Program-made: the position numbers and the translations under genes | Shown: piece by piece, positions 41,688-49,609 of the stretch | Numbering within the stretch: the stretch's first letter is position 1 | Layout of the letters: each line of letters starts with the position of its first letter | Assembly: GCA_015057865.1 (NCBI GenBank) | Contig: SVDH01000001.1 | Location: 62,001-126,000 of the forward strand | Direction: 5' to 3' | Source of the DNA: Lachnospiraceae bacterium | GTDB taxonomy: Bacteria; Bacillota; Clostridia; Lachnospirales; Lachnospiraceae | DNA length: 64,000 bases | The notes under the pieces: model-generated | What the model saw: the letters and a program-made list of their open reading frames with translations, nothing else | Databases searched by the model: none | What the model was told of the DNA's origin: nothing

Positions 41688-42812
41688 ATGGGTAAATATG
41701 AAGAGAATTGGGAACGGTTGATGAAGACAGTTCGCTGCGAACCGGTTGACCGGGTACCGTTTGTTCCTTGTGGAAATGCATACATGGCACGCGCGAACGG
41801 AATCGTGATGAAAGATTATATTACTGATTTTGATCTTGCATGTGAGGCAAACATTAAAGAGCTGAAGCGTCTGGATGCAGACGGCACACAGTCTGTCATC
41901 TTCTCGCCGTATCTTCTGGGCACACAGTGGCTTTCGAGATGTGCAATGCCGGGAATCGACCTTGGCGATGATGATATGTGGCAGGTCATGGAAATCCCGG
42001 AGAACATGAAGTTCGAAGATTATGAAAAGATCAAAGAGATGGGATGGGACGCATGGCAGGCACAGTTCATCGCAGAAAAATGCGATAATAACTGGGAGAA
42101 TCTGAAACCGTTCTTTGCAGCAAACCCGCATGCGTATGAGCGTTTTTATGAGGAAGGCATTCCGTGTGTATGCGACTTCCTGATGATCACACCGTTTGAG
42201 TACTTCTGCGGCGGACGTTCCCTGGAAGCATTCATGGTAGATGATCTTTTCGAAGAAGAAGACCTGATGCTCGAGATCTTTGATATCGTGCTTGAGCATA
42301 ATCTGAAAGCATATCGTCAGCAGATCATTGACACCCACGCAAAGGGCGTATGGATCGGCGGCTGGAGAACCGGTCCGGACCTGATCTCCCCGGATATGTT
42401 TGATACCTTTGTTAAGAAGTCATTTGATGCATATTATGATCTCTGCATCGAGATGGACGTTCTTCCGATCTTCCATCTGGATTCAAACTGGGATCTGATG
42501 CTTGATAAGTTTACACATTACAAACCGGGCACATTTGTGATGGCGCTCGATTCCAAGACCGATGCACGCAAATGCCGTGAGATGCTTGGCCCGAACGTAT
42601 GTATCCTTGGCGATGTTCCGTGTGAAATGCTGACATTCGGCACACCGGACGAAGTCAAAGCATATGTTACCAACCTGCTGGATGACATTGGACCATATGG
42701 TGTCATGATCGCATCCGGCTGTGATATCCCGTCTGACGCGAAGCCGGAGAACGTTCTGGCAATGGCAGAAGCAACACACGCTTATCTGGATACACATCCT
42801 GAAAGAAGATAA
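41688..42812 (+). CDS. UroD-superfamily corrinoid-dependent methyltransferase, HxD site
   Basis: A 374-residue protein; ATG 41688 follows GAGGAGG. It has the UroD barrel with FDTFVKKSFDAYYDLCIEMD and, at the usual zinc-site positions, FHLDSNW (His263-x-Asp265) and ASGCDIPSDAKPEN (Cys345), i.e. aspartate in place of the first cysteine, as in the 16007 protein. It is divergent from the corrinoid protein gene and followed by a LysR gene, so it probably transfers a methyl group to or from that corrinoid protein. The N-terminal block VDRVPFVPCGNAYMARANG would face the substrate. The exact substrate is unknown. Confidence 0.82.
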   Translation: MGKYEENWERLMKTVRCEPVDRVPFVPCGNAYMARANGIVMKDYITDFDLACEANIKELKRLDADGTQSVIFSPYLLGTQWLSRCAMPGIDLGDDDMWQVMEIPENMKFEDYEKIKEMGWDAWQAQFIAEKCDNNWENLKPFFAANPHAYERFYEEGIPCVCDFLMITPFEYFCGGRSLEAFMVDDLFEEEDLMLEIFDIVLEHNLKAYRQQIIDTHAKGVWIGGWRTGPDLISPDMFDTFVKKSFDAYYDLCIEMDVLPIFHLDSNWDLMLDKFTHYKPGTFVMALDSKTDARKCREMLGPNVCILGDVPCEMLTFGTPDEVKAYVTNLLDDIGPYGVMIASGCDIPSDAKPENVLAMAEATHAYLDTHPERR

Positions 42813-42835
42813 TCAAAAAGCATAAACGCATAATT

Positions 42836-42873
42836 TCCCCCGGGGTGATGATTAGCTGTCGTCATCTCCGGGG
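42836..42873 (+). terminator. Hairpin after the 41688 methyltransferase gene
   Basis: CCCC and GTGATGA arms pair with TCATC and CCGGGG around a loop near 42853-42861. Only a weak T-rich tail follows, so termination may be partial. Confidence 0.35.
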
Positions 42874-42956
42874 TATTGTGCTATTATTTATCATAACAAT
42901 TGTGCAAGGAAATGGTGGGGTCGCGCGCGCACCGCGCACGGAAATGGAGGCTGCAT

Positions 42957-43850
42957 ATGAATATCACCCAGATGAAATACTTTATCACTGCCGCAAAATG
43001 TCTGAACTTCACGAAAGCAGCGGAGATCCTGTTTATCACACAGCCAGCCTTATCCCGCCAGATCGCCGCGATCGAGCAGGAACTGAACATGCAGCTCTTT
43101 ATCCGTACGAACCGTTTCGTCCGTCTGACGCCGCCGGCAGAGGTTCTGCTTCGGGAGTTTGAGCGGATCTACGATGACTATAATCTTGCGATCGCAAACG
43201 CGAGAAACAGCTTTCAGGGTCTGTCCGGCGAACTGAATATCGGAATTCTGGAAGGAATGTATGTAGGCGACTTGTTCCCGGGCATCTTAAAATATCTGGC
43301 GGAATACTATCCGAACATCAAGATCAATCTGCACACCTACAGCTTCAATGATCTGGTCAAAAAACTGTACCAGAATGAACTTGATATCATTTTTACCCTG
43401 TTTTTTGACTTGAAAGACAGGGAAATGCTACGCTATAAAGTGATCGAGCATACCAAAGACCATGTGGTTGTTCATAAGGATCACCGCCTGGCGAATGCCA
43501 AATTTGTAAAACTCTCTGATTTCAAGGATGATACGATCATCATGGTCTCAACGGAGGATTCGGAGGAGTCGCCGCGCCTGATCCTGGACGCATGTAAGAC
43601 GGCAGGCTTTACACCGAACGTCAGATTCGCATCCTCGCTTTCTGAAGAAATGCTCTGGGTCGAGGCCGGTGTCGGTGTCTGCATCCTGGATTCAAGAAAT
43701 CTTCTATATAACAATCCTTCGGTTCGTTTCCTGGAGGTGGAGAGTCTGAGCGATCCGAGTCTGACAATGGCCTGGCATGAGAACAATTACAACCCGATGA
43801 AAAAGATCTTTATTGAGAACTTTGCACTGGATCATCCGCTCAAAGAGTAA
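42957..43850 (+). CDS. LysR-family transcriptional regulator
   Basis: A 297-residue regulator; ATG 42957 is chosen over an earlier in-frame start at 42900 because GGAGG lies 8 bases upstream and the product then begins with the standard MNITQMKYFITAAKCLNFTK. The helix-turn-helix continues AAEILFITQPALSRQIAAIE, and the effector domain follows. The gene is placed between a methyltransferase and a symporter gene. Three copies of a 19-bp motif, one before the methyltransferase and two just after this gene, are candidate binding sites and suggest a regulon with both neighbours. Confidence 0.9.
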   Translation: MNITQMKYFITAAKCLNFTKAAEILFITQPALSRQIAAIEQELNMQLFIRTNRFVRLTPPAEVLLREFERIYDDYNLAIANARNSFQGLSGELNIGILEGMYVGDLFPGILKYLAEYYPNIKINLHTYSFNDLVKKLYQNELDIIFTLFFDLKDREMLRYKVIEHTKDHVVVHKDHRLANAKFVKLSDFKDDTIIMVSTEDSEESPRLILDACKTAGFTPNVRFASSLSEEMLWVEAGVGVCILDSRNLLYNNPSVRFLEVESLSDPSLTMAWHENNYNPMKKIFIENFALDHPLKE

Positions 43851-43852
43851 TC

Positions 43853-43871
43853 ATTACAAAATTGTATGGCA
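43853..43871 (+). promoter_or_regulatory. 19-bp motif, copy 2
   Basis: ATTACAAAATTGTATGGCA, three bases after the LysR stop codon and before its terminator; 16 of 19 positions match copy 3. Confidence 0.4.
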
Positions 43872-43904
43872 GATTGAAAAACAGTTATTGAAAATGAAAA
43901 TTAC

Positions 43905-43948
43905 CATGCTGCAATGGTGTGAAAAACACGTTGCAGCATGTTTTTTTT
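43905..43948 (+). terminator. Terminator after the LysR gene
   Basis: A perfect 10-bp stem, CATGCTGCAA (43905-43914) with TTGCAGCATG (43931-43940), and a T8 tract. Confidence 0.85.
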
Positions 43949-43975
43949 CGGCTTTTTTAGAAGATTATGACAATG

Positions 43976-43994
43976 ATAACCAAATTGCATGGCA
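43976..43994 (+). promoter_or_regulatory. 19-bp motif, copy 3
   Basis: ATAACCAAATTGCATGGCA, 160 bases before the symporter start. It contains the partial dyad CCA-N7-TGG and fits T-N11-A spacing. Confidence 0.5.
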
Positions 43995-44155
43995 CGATGG
44001 ATTTCGGGAATTTTTCATAAGTATTTATAACAATTAATATAGTAATTGACAGGGGAGTAACGGATCGGTTACTCGCAGTATGTGAGCGCCCGGTTGCAGA
44101 CGGGTGTAAGCGTAAGAACATTTATGGGAATGGCGAAAGAAAGGAGAATGAGTAC

Positions 44156-45652
44156 ATGAATTGGGGCGTACTGATATTTGTACTGATTTATGAAATCGCA
44201 ACGATCGTCGGCGTAGGTATGATCATTGCAAGAAGGAACAGAAATGCAGCGGCGCAGGAAGGAAACTTCGCACTGGCCGGAAAAGGTCTTCCGACCGCGC
44301 AGGTCGGCGTTACGCTGGCGCTGACCATGCTTGGATCGGCACATATCTGGGGAACCACAGAGAATGCGGCAGGCATGGGTTCCATCGCAGTTTGGTTTGG
44401 TATTGCATGTACCGTTATGATGGTTGTCATCACACAGATCACAGGACCGTGGGTTCGTAAGATCGGCGTTAACACGATTCCGGATCTGTTCGGAAGATTA
44501 TATGGAAAGAAAGCACGTATCCTGATCGCATGCGTTATGGGCCCGCTGGTATTCGGCTGCCTTTGCCTGGAAACACAGTGTGTCGCGATCACTTTCGTGG
44601 TATGTACCGGATGGCCGTATTTTGTCGGAGCTATCGTAGGTGGTGCTTTCGGTATCCTTTACGTATTACTTGCAGGTATGAAAGAAGTATCCTGGCTGAA
44701 CATGATCAATGCGGTTATGATGTATGCAGCACTGATCATCGCACTGATCGCAATGTTCGTTTGCCTGCCGGGCAATGGCTGGGCAGATGTCGCAACCAAT
44801 CTGGATGCGATGGGCAACGCATGGATGCTTGACATCTTCGGAAACAAAGACCTGATCATCGGTTTCGCGATCCCGACGATCTTCACCTGCACGATGTTCC
44901 AGGGTGTATCCCAGATGGGATTACAGACCTGTATCGCTGCAAAAGATGTAAAATCCGTTAAAAAGTCTATCTGGCTCGCAGGCCCGGTCAATGGTCTGTT
45001 CTGTATCATCCCGGCACTGCTTGGTATGGCAGCACTGGCACTTGGTTATCTGGAGATTGGCGGAAACGCTATGATGATGACACCGGCAATGATGCTGGCA
45101 GTTTTACCGAAATGGGTTGTTGCACTGATCTGCGCATCCTTCCTCGGTGCTCTGCTTTCCACATTTGCGATGACATCTCTCTGCCCGTCAACTATCTTTG
45201 CATATGACCTGTATGGCGGACTCTTTAAGCCAAAAGCATCAGAAAAAGAAAAAGTACGTGTTATGCGTATCATGATCGTTATCGTAGGTATCGCAGCAAT
45301 CATTCTGGCGAACTTCCAGCCGACCGTTGTAACGACGATCAACTGGATCTTCACATGGGCAGTACCGATGTTCGTATGTCTGGTATTCGGCCTTTGCTGG
45401 AAGAGAAATACCAAGGCACTGGTTATCACATGCGTGCTTTCCTGGATCGCAAACGTTGTATGGATCACAGCAGATCTGCAGGGCAAGCTGGGCATGCCGA
45501 ACTTCCACCAGGTATATCTTTGCCTGATCATCACACTGGTCGTTGGTGCAATCACATTTGCGGTTATGCCGGGATCCAAACCGGGATACTTCCGCCTTTC
45601 AAAAGAAGAAAGAGCAGCAACCGCAGAAATGAAAGCAACACACGAAGCGTAA
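44156..45652 (+). CDS. Sodium:solute symporter (SSS family)
   Basis: A 498-residue integral membrane transporter with about 13 hydrophobic helices; the N-terminal loop GKGLPTAQVGVTLALTMLGS and the following helix with GMGSIAVWFGIACTVMM resemble the sodium/solute symporter family. Sodium would drive uptake of an organic solute. It is followed by two tiny membrane ORFs and RACE, with a methyltransferase and LysR gene before it, so the cargo may be a methylated compound such as a betaine, but the family also includes sugar, proline and carboxylate carriers. AAAGGAG precedes the ATG. Codons are strongly biased, suggesting high expression. Confidence 0.9.
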   Translation: MNWGVLIFVLIYEIATIVGVGMIIARRNRNAAAQEGNFALAGKGLPTAQVGVTLALTMLGSAHIWGTTENAAGMGSIAVWFGIACTVMMVVITQITGPWVRKIGVNTIPDLFGRLYGKKARILIACVMGPLVFGCLCLETQCVAITFVVCTGWPYFVGAIVGGAFGILYVLLAGMKEVSWLNMINAVMMYAALIIALIAMFVCLPGNGWADVATNLDAMGNAWMLDIFGNKDLIIGFAIPTIFTCTMFQGVSQMGLQTCIAAKDVKSVKKSIWLAGPVNGLFCIIPALLGMAALALGYLEIGGNAMMMTPAMMLAVLPKWVVALICASFLGALLSTFAMTSLCPSTIFAYDLYGGLFKPKASEKEKVRVMRIMIVIVGIAAIILANFQPTVVTTINWIFTWAVPMFVCLVFGLCWKRNTKALVITCVLSWIANVVWITADLQGKLGMPNFHQVYLCLIITLVVGAITFAVMPGSKPGYFRLSKEERAATAEMKATHEA

Positions 45653-45673
45653 TCAGCCGGAAAGGAGAACGAT

Positions 45674-45778
45674 ATGGTAGCACATATTATCTTAGAAGCA
45701 GCTGCAATGGTAATCGGCATTACAGTAGTAGGATATTTCATCGGTAAATTGTTTAAAGAAGCGGAAAAGGAGGATTAA
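45674..45778 (+). CDS. Very small membrane protein downstream of the symporter
   Basis: A 34-residue ORF starting at ATG 45674 after AAAGGAGAA. The product, beginning MVAHIILEAAAMVIGITVVG, has one hydrophobic segment (about residues 4-25) and a charged tail ending EKED. It is 21 bases after the symporter stop and 3 bases before another small ORF. Small single-helix accessory proteins encoded next to SSS symporters are known as a class, and this placement suggests the same. The match to any named family was not tested. Confidence 0.6.
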   Translation: MVAHIILEAAAMVIGITVVGYFIGKLFKEAEKED

Positions 45779-45781
45779 GAC

Positions 45782-45901
45782 ATGGTATTAATCTCAATGA
45801 CACAGGGATGGATGATCGGCATCATCTGCATGATGGGTATGTTTGGCATCGCAGCCGCAATCTTCTCCGCAAAAGGAAAAGCAAACAGAGAAGAACAGTA
45901 A
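45782..45901 (+). CDS. Very small membrane protein, second symporter-linked ORF
   Basis: A 39-residue ORF starting three bases after the previous stop; AAAGGAGGA in the end of that gene is its ribosome site. The product begins MVLISMTQGWMIGIICMMG, has one helix (about residues 9-28) and ends in a basic/acidic tail KGKANREEQ. Strong ribosome site, tight spacing and same codon bias as the symporter support a real gene. It is probably a symporter subunit or assembly factor. Confidence 0.6.
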   Translation: MVLISMTQGWMIGIICMMGMFGIAAAIFSAKGKANREEQ

Positions 45902-45926
45902 TTATGTAAACGATAGTGAATAGTTT

Positions 45927-45970
45927 AAGGTGGCGCAGATAGAAACAAGTTTCTCTATCTGCGTCATCTT
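45927..45970 (+). terminator. Hairpin after the symporter operon
   Basis: CGCAGATAG (45934-45942) pairs with CTATCTGCG, with outer AAGGTGG against TCATCTT containing G-T pairs. The T tail is short. Confidence 0.5.
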
Positions 45971-46134
45971 GATGTTGGGCACATTGGGTACACATAACGG
46001 CGGTCTGTCTTGACCCATTCACAAAATTTGCCAGAATTATAAAAATATTACAATACAAAAAGTGGTAATTTTTTTATAATAGCCATATGATGACTAAAAA
46101 GTAACCGATATGGTTTTTCAGAAAGGATGAACCG

Positions 46135-47622
46135 ATGCGTCAGACATGGAAAGGTAATACAAAAGATAAGCAGCATAGTTTGTTAGAACAGCTCCAGAAA
46201 CAGGGTGTTTATATTCCTGCGGACTGCGGTGGAATCGGCCGATGCGGAAAATGCCGGGTACAGTTCCTTTCCGGGGCGCCCAAGGCAGATGACGATGATG
46301 TCGAAATCTTCAGCCCGGAACAGATCGCAGATGGCTGGAGGCTTGCATGTAAAGCATTCCCTGCGGGTGCATATGAGATTGCCTGGGAGCAGTCGGAAGA
46401 CGAGATGGAAGTCGCAACTGATTTTGCGGATGGGAAAGAAAGCAGTGAAGCGTTTTCGGAAGCTGGAGTAGAAGTGTCAAATAATCTTGTGGCTGCAGTT
46501 GACATCGGGACGACGACATTGGCAGTATCGCTTGTAGACAGAACCAATGATAAGGTGATCGACACCAAAACTTCCGTTAATCATCAGCGCGTGTTTGGTG
46601 CGGATGTCATTTCAAGGATCCAGGCTTCCATGGATGGAAAAAAGGAGGAGCTGAAGGCGTCGATCAGGAAAGATCTGGATGGGTTGATTGCTGCACTGGG
46701 TGAGAAGATGGATGAGATTCCGGTCATCATTTCAGGAAATACGACGATGGAGCATCTTTTCCTCGGCTTGCCGTGTGACACGTTAGGCGTTGCACCATAT
46801 ACACCAGTCGATATTTCGCTTCATGAAGAAGGCAATTTCCTGATGCTTCCGGGTATCAGCACCTATGTCGGGGCAGATATCGTCAGCGGTATCATTGCGT
46901 GCGGCATGGATCAGAGAGAAGAGGTCAGTATGCTGATCGATCTTGGAACCAATGGAGAGATGGCCATTGGAAACAAGGATCGTATTATTTCGGCGTCTAC
47001 TGCCGCCGGCCCGGCTTTCGAGGGCGGAAACATCAGCTGTGGTGTCGCAGGCGTTCCGGGTGCGATCAGTTCCGTTGACATCGCGGAAGACGGAAGTGTG
47101 CAGATCGGAACCATTGGCGGAAAGGATCCGATCGGACTTTGCGGGACCGGCGTTCTGGAAGTCGTCTATGAGATGCTGAAAGCAGAATATATGGACGAGA
47201 CAGGACTGCTGGACGACGACTATGTTGATGACGGGTTCCCACTTTCCGATGATGTGGTATTTACAGATCAGGATGTACGTGAAGTGCAACTTGCAAAATC
47301 TGCGATCCGTGCAGGCGCGGAAACGCTGATGGAAGAATACGGTGTCGGATATGATGAGATCTCCGCACTGTATCTTGCAGGCGGTTTCGGACAGAAGATC
47401 AACTTACAGAAAGCGGCCGGGATCGGCCTTTTGCCGGAGGAACTGCTCGACAGGACCAAAGCTGTTGGCAACAGCTCGCTGGCAGGTGCAGTCATGATCG
47501 CCAAGGATGAGACATTAAAAGAACGATTTGCACATGTGGCAGACTATTCTGAAGAGGTCAGCCTGACAGGAAATCCGACATTTAACGATCTGTATATGGA
47601 ATATATGATGTTTGAAGCATAA
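46135..47622 (+). CDS. Reductive activator of corrinoid proteins (RACE), ferredoxin-ASKHA protein
   Basis: A 495-residue protein that re-reduces inactive Co(II) corrinoid to Co(I) with ATP hydrolysis. The N-terminus is a 2Fe-2S ferredoxin-like domain with cysteines 31, 37, 40 and 72 (PADCGGIGRCGKCRVQ; RLACKA). After a linker, from about residue 116, comes the ASKHA ATPase (VAAVDIGTTTLAVSLVDR; VISGNTTMEHLFLGL; MLIDLGTNGEMAIGNKD; LYLAGGFGQKINLQKAAGIG). The length is shorter than RACE proteins of about 600 residues because the central linker domain is small. AAAGGATGA precedes the ATG. A hairpin element overlaps its stop codon. Confidence 0.9.
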   Translation: MRQTWKGNTKDKQHSLLEQLQKQGVYIPADCGGIGRCGKCRVQFLSGAPKADDDDVEIFSPEQIADGWRLACKAFPAGAYEIAWEQSEDEMEVATDFADGKESSEAFSEAGVEVSNNLVAAVDIGTTTLAVSLVDRTNDKVIDTKTSVNHQRVFGADVISRIQASMDGKKEELKASIRKDLDGLIAALGEKMDEIPVIISGNTTMEHLFLGLPCDTLGVAPYTPVDISLHEEGNFLMLPGISTYVGADIVSGIIACGMDQREEVSMLIDLGTNGEMAIGNKDRIISASTAAGPAFEGGNISCGVAGVPGAISSVDIAEDGSVQIGTIGGKDPIGLCGTGVLEVVYEMLKAEYMDETGLLDDDYVDDGFPLSDDVVFTDQDVREVQLAKSAIRAGAETLMEEYGVGYDEISALYLAGGFGQKINLQKAAGIGLLPEELLDRTKAVGNSSLAGAVMIAKDETLKERFAHVADYSEEVSLTGNPTFNDLYMEYMMFEA

Positions 47623-47664
47623 GCTCCTGCGTCGCAGGCAACGTAGCAGCACGTAAGCTTATGC
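47617..47664 (+). repeat. Hairpin element, copy B, overlapping the RACE stop codon
   Basis: GCATAAGCT (47617-47625) and AGCTTATGC (47656-47664) form an outer stem, with CCTGCGTCGCAGG inside forming a smaller stem. The first 21 bases are identical to the minus strand of 26536-26556, after the HyuA-like gene. There is no T tract, so the function may be RNA processing or protection rather than termination. Confidence 0.6.
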
Positions 47665-47687
47665 TTGAGCAAGAACAGGAGGGTATC

Positions 47688-48221
47688 ATGACAAAAGAAT
47701 TAGCGATCCAACTGGCTGATGAAGCTGGATTTTCCCAAAACGGCATTTTCCCGACAGAGAAGCTTCGCTTCCTGCCGGAAGTGCGTGATATGTGCGCGGC
47801 AGGAAAATGTCAGAAGTACGATAAATGCTGGAGCTGCCCGCCGGGATGCGGCACACTGGATGACAGCAGGGAAAAAGCGAGTCAGTTTTCCTGGGGGATC
47901 CTGCTGCAGATGACCGGGGAAATGGAAGATGACTTTGATGTCGAGACCATGATGGAGACGGAAGTACAGCTGAAGGCAAATCTGTCGAAATTCCTGGATC
48001 TTGTACCGGAAGGAGAAAAATGTCTGGCGATGTCAGCAGGCGCCTGCTCAATCTGCAAAGAATGTACTTATCCAGATACGCCGTGCCGCTTCCCGGAGAA
48101 GATGCATACTTCTATGGAAGCGTATGGCCTGGTGGTATCGGAGGTGTGCCAGCTGGCGGATACACCATACTATTACGGCCCATGCACAATGACCTATACC
48201 TGCTGCGTGTTATTTGAGTGA
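47688..48221 (+). CDS. DUF2284 cysteine-rich metal-binding protein
   Basis: A 177-residue protein; ATG 47688 follows CAGGAGGG. Cysteines are grouped in MCAAGKCQKYDKCWSCPPGC (about residues 34-53), AGACSICKECTYPDTPCRFP (about 122-141) and YYYGPCTMTYTCCVLF at the end, consistent with DUF2284 proteins predicted to bind metal or an iron-sulfur cluster. The gene directly follows RACE, so an electron transfer or cobalt reduction role for RACE is possible. No enzymatic activity is known for the family. Confidence 0.8.
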   Translation: MTKELAIQLADEAGFSQNGIFPTEKLRFLPEVRDMCAAGKCQKYDKCWSCPPGCGTLDDSREKASQFSWGILLQMTGEMEDDFDVETMMETEVQLKANLSKFLDLVPEGEKCLAMSAGACSICKECTYPDTPCRFPEKMHTSMEAYGLVVSEVCQLADTPYYYGPCTMTYTCCVLFE

Positions 48222-48552
48222 GACGCAAGAAAACGCTCAAATAATGCCGATCCTTGTGGATTTATAATCAAAATAGGAAAAAATTTGGATTTTGGAGATC
48301 TTTTCGCAAGAATAGATCTCCTTTTTTACTTAGATCCGACTTTGAAAATCTAGGAAAATGAGCGTATGGAAATAAGGAAAATGCATATATTTATGCCTGT
48401 TTGGAATGGCTGAAGAAAGAAATAAACGAAAAAAGTACAAAATTTATCGTTTTTGTCCAAAACATGAAATGGTAAATATTATAGGATAAATGCATCGAAA
48501 CGAATGAAACGAAATTTCAACGGCACAGACAAAAAAGAATGGAGGACTTGAT
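48222..48552 (+). other. Intergenic region before the 48553 methyltransferase
   Basis: 331 bases with no gene. It holds a terminator at 48294-48327. The leader before the methyltransferase is A-rich and includes a possible promoter, TTGTCC near 48453 and TATTAT about 18 bases later, and GGAGG before the start. Nothing else is seen. Confidence 0.5.
48294..48327 (+). terminator. Terminator after the DUF2284 gene
   Basis: GGAGATCT (48294-48301) pairs with AGATCTCC (48314-48321), then T6. Confidence 0.85.
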
Positions 48553-49563
48553 ATGAGCAGAGATATGAACAAATGGATCGATGACATGCTGGCAGCAGAT
48601 AAGAAGCAGGCGGTTCCGGTACTGACTTTCCCGTCCGTACAGATGATGGATGGCATTACAGTAGATGACCTGGTACGCAACGCGGATCTGCAGGCAAAGG
48701 GAATGCAGATCATCGCTGAAAGAACGCCTTGCGGTGCTTCCTTAAGCTACATGGATCTTTCTGTAGAGGCAGAGGCATTTGGTTCTACGATCCGTTATTC
48801 AGATGAAGATGTACCGACCGTTATCGGATCCATCTTAAAAGAGCCTGAAGATGCAGAAGCACTTGTTGTTCCGGAAGTAGGAACAGGCAGAACCGGCAAC
48901 AGCATCGAGGCAGTTCGTATGGCTGCACAGAACATTACTGACCGTCCGATCCTTGCAGGTGTTATCGGACCGTTCTCACTGGCAGGCAGACTTCTTGACG
49001 TAACAGAAGCGCTCTTCCTTTGCTATGATGAGCCGGAAATGGTTCATGAGACCCTGAAAAAGGTTACAGAGTTCCAGATCAAATACTGCCAGGCATACAA
49101 AGAAGCAGGTGCTGACGGTGTTGTTATGGCTGAGCCGCTCGCAGGTATCCTTTCAGAAGATCTGGCAGAAGAGTTCTCTGCAGAATATGTAAAACAGATC
49201 GTAGAGGCTGTTCAGGATGACAACTTCATCGTTGTATATCACAACTGTGGTAATTCCACGATTGCAACCATCGATTCCATCGTAAACAACGGCTGCCGTG
49301 TATTCCACTTCGGTAACGCGATCGATATGGAAGAGATGATGCCGCTGATCCCGGAAAACTGTGTTGCAATGGGCAATGTGGATCCGTCCAGCCAGTTCCG
49401 CAACGGAACACCGGAGAGTGTTTACAAAGCAACAACAGAGCTGATGGAGAAATGCTGCAAGTATCCGAACTTTGTCATCTCCTCAGGCTGCGACATTCCG
49501 CCGCTGTCACCGTGGGAGAACATCGACGCATTCTTCAAAGCAGTTGATGATTTCTACGCATAA
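48553..49563 (+). CDS. MtaA/MtbA-family methylcobamide methyltransferase, canonical zinc site
   Basis: A 336-residue UroD-superfamily methyltransferase. This is the one protein in the window with all three zinc ligands of MtaA/MtbA: His230-x-Cys232 in YHNCGNS and Cys313 in SSGCDIPP. In methanogens such proteins methylate coenzyme M using methylcobamide; in acetogens the acceptor is thought to be another thiol or tetrahydrofolate. Its N-terminus KKQAVPVLTFPSVQMMDGIT (about 17-36) and GVIGPFSLAGRLLDVTE (about 137-153) match the family. AATGGAGGA precedes the ATG. It precedes cobO in the same direction. Confidence 0.86.
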   Translation: MSRDMNKWIDDMLAADKKQAVPVLTFPSVQMMDGITVDDLVRNADLQAKGMQIIAERTPCGASLSYMDLSVEAEAFGSTIRYSDEDVPTVIGSILKEPEDAEALVVPEVGTGRTGNSIEAVRMAAQNITDRPILAGVIGPFSLAGRLLDVTEALFLCYDEPEMVHETLKKVTEFQIKYCQAYKEAGADGVVMAEPLAGILSEDLAEEFSAEYVKQIVEAVQDDNFIVVYHNCGNSTIATIDSIVNNGCRVFHFGNAIDMEEMMPLIPENCVAMGNVDPSSQFRNGTPESVYKATTELMEKCCKYPNFVISSGCDIPPLSPWENIDAFFKAVDDFYA

Positions 49564-49609
49564 GTCATAAAAATATGATACTATTGTGAATACAGACAGG
49601 AGGATTCTT

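Larger units (their letters stand above)
43851..44155 (+). other. Intergenic region upstream of the symporter gene
   Basis: 305 bases without a convincing gene. It holds copies 2 and 3 of the 19-bp motif (43853-43871, 43976-43994), a strong terminator between them (43905-43948), and a likely leader region before the symporter start, with AAAGGAG near 44139. The -10 of the symporter promoter may be TATAAC/TATAGT around 44028-44044. Confidence 0.55.

Noticed and set aside
43813..44037. 74-codon plus-strand frame after the LysR gene
   Set aside because: It runs through a strong terminator with a T8 tract and starts inside the LysR gene without a ribosome site.
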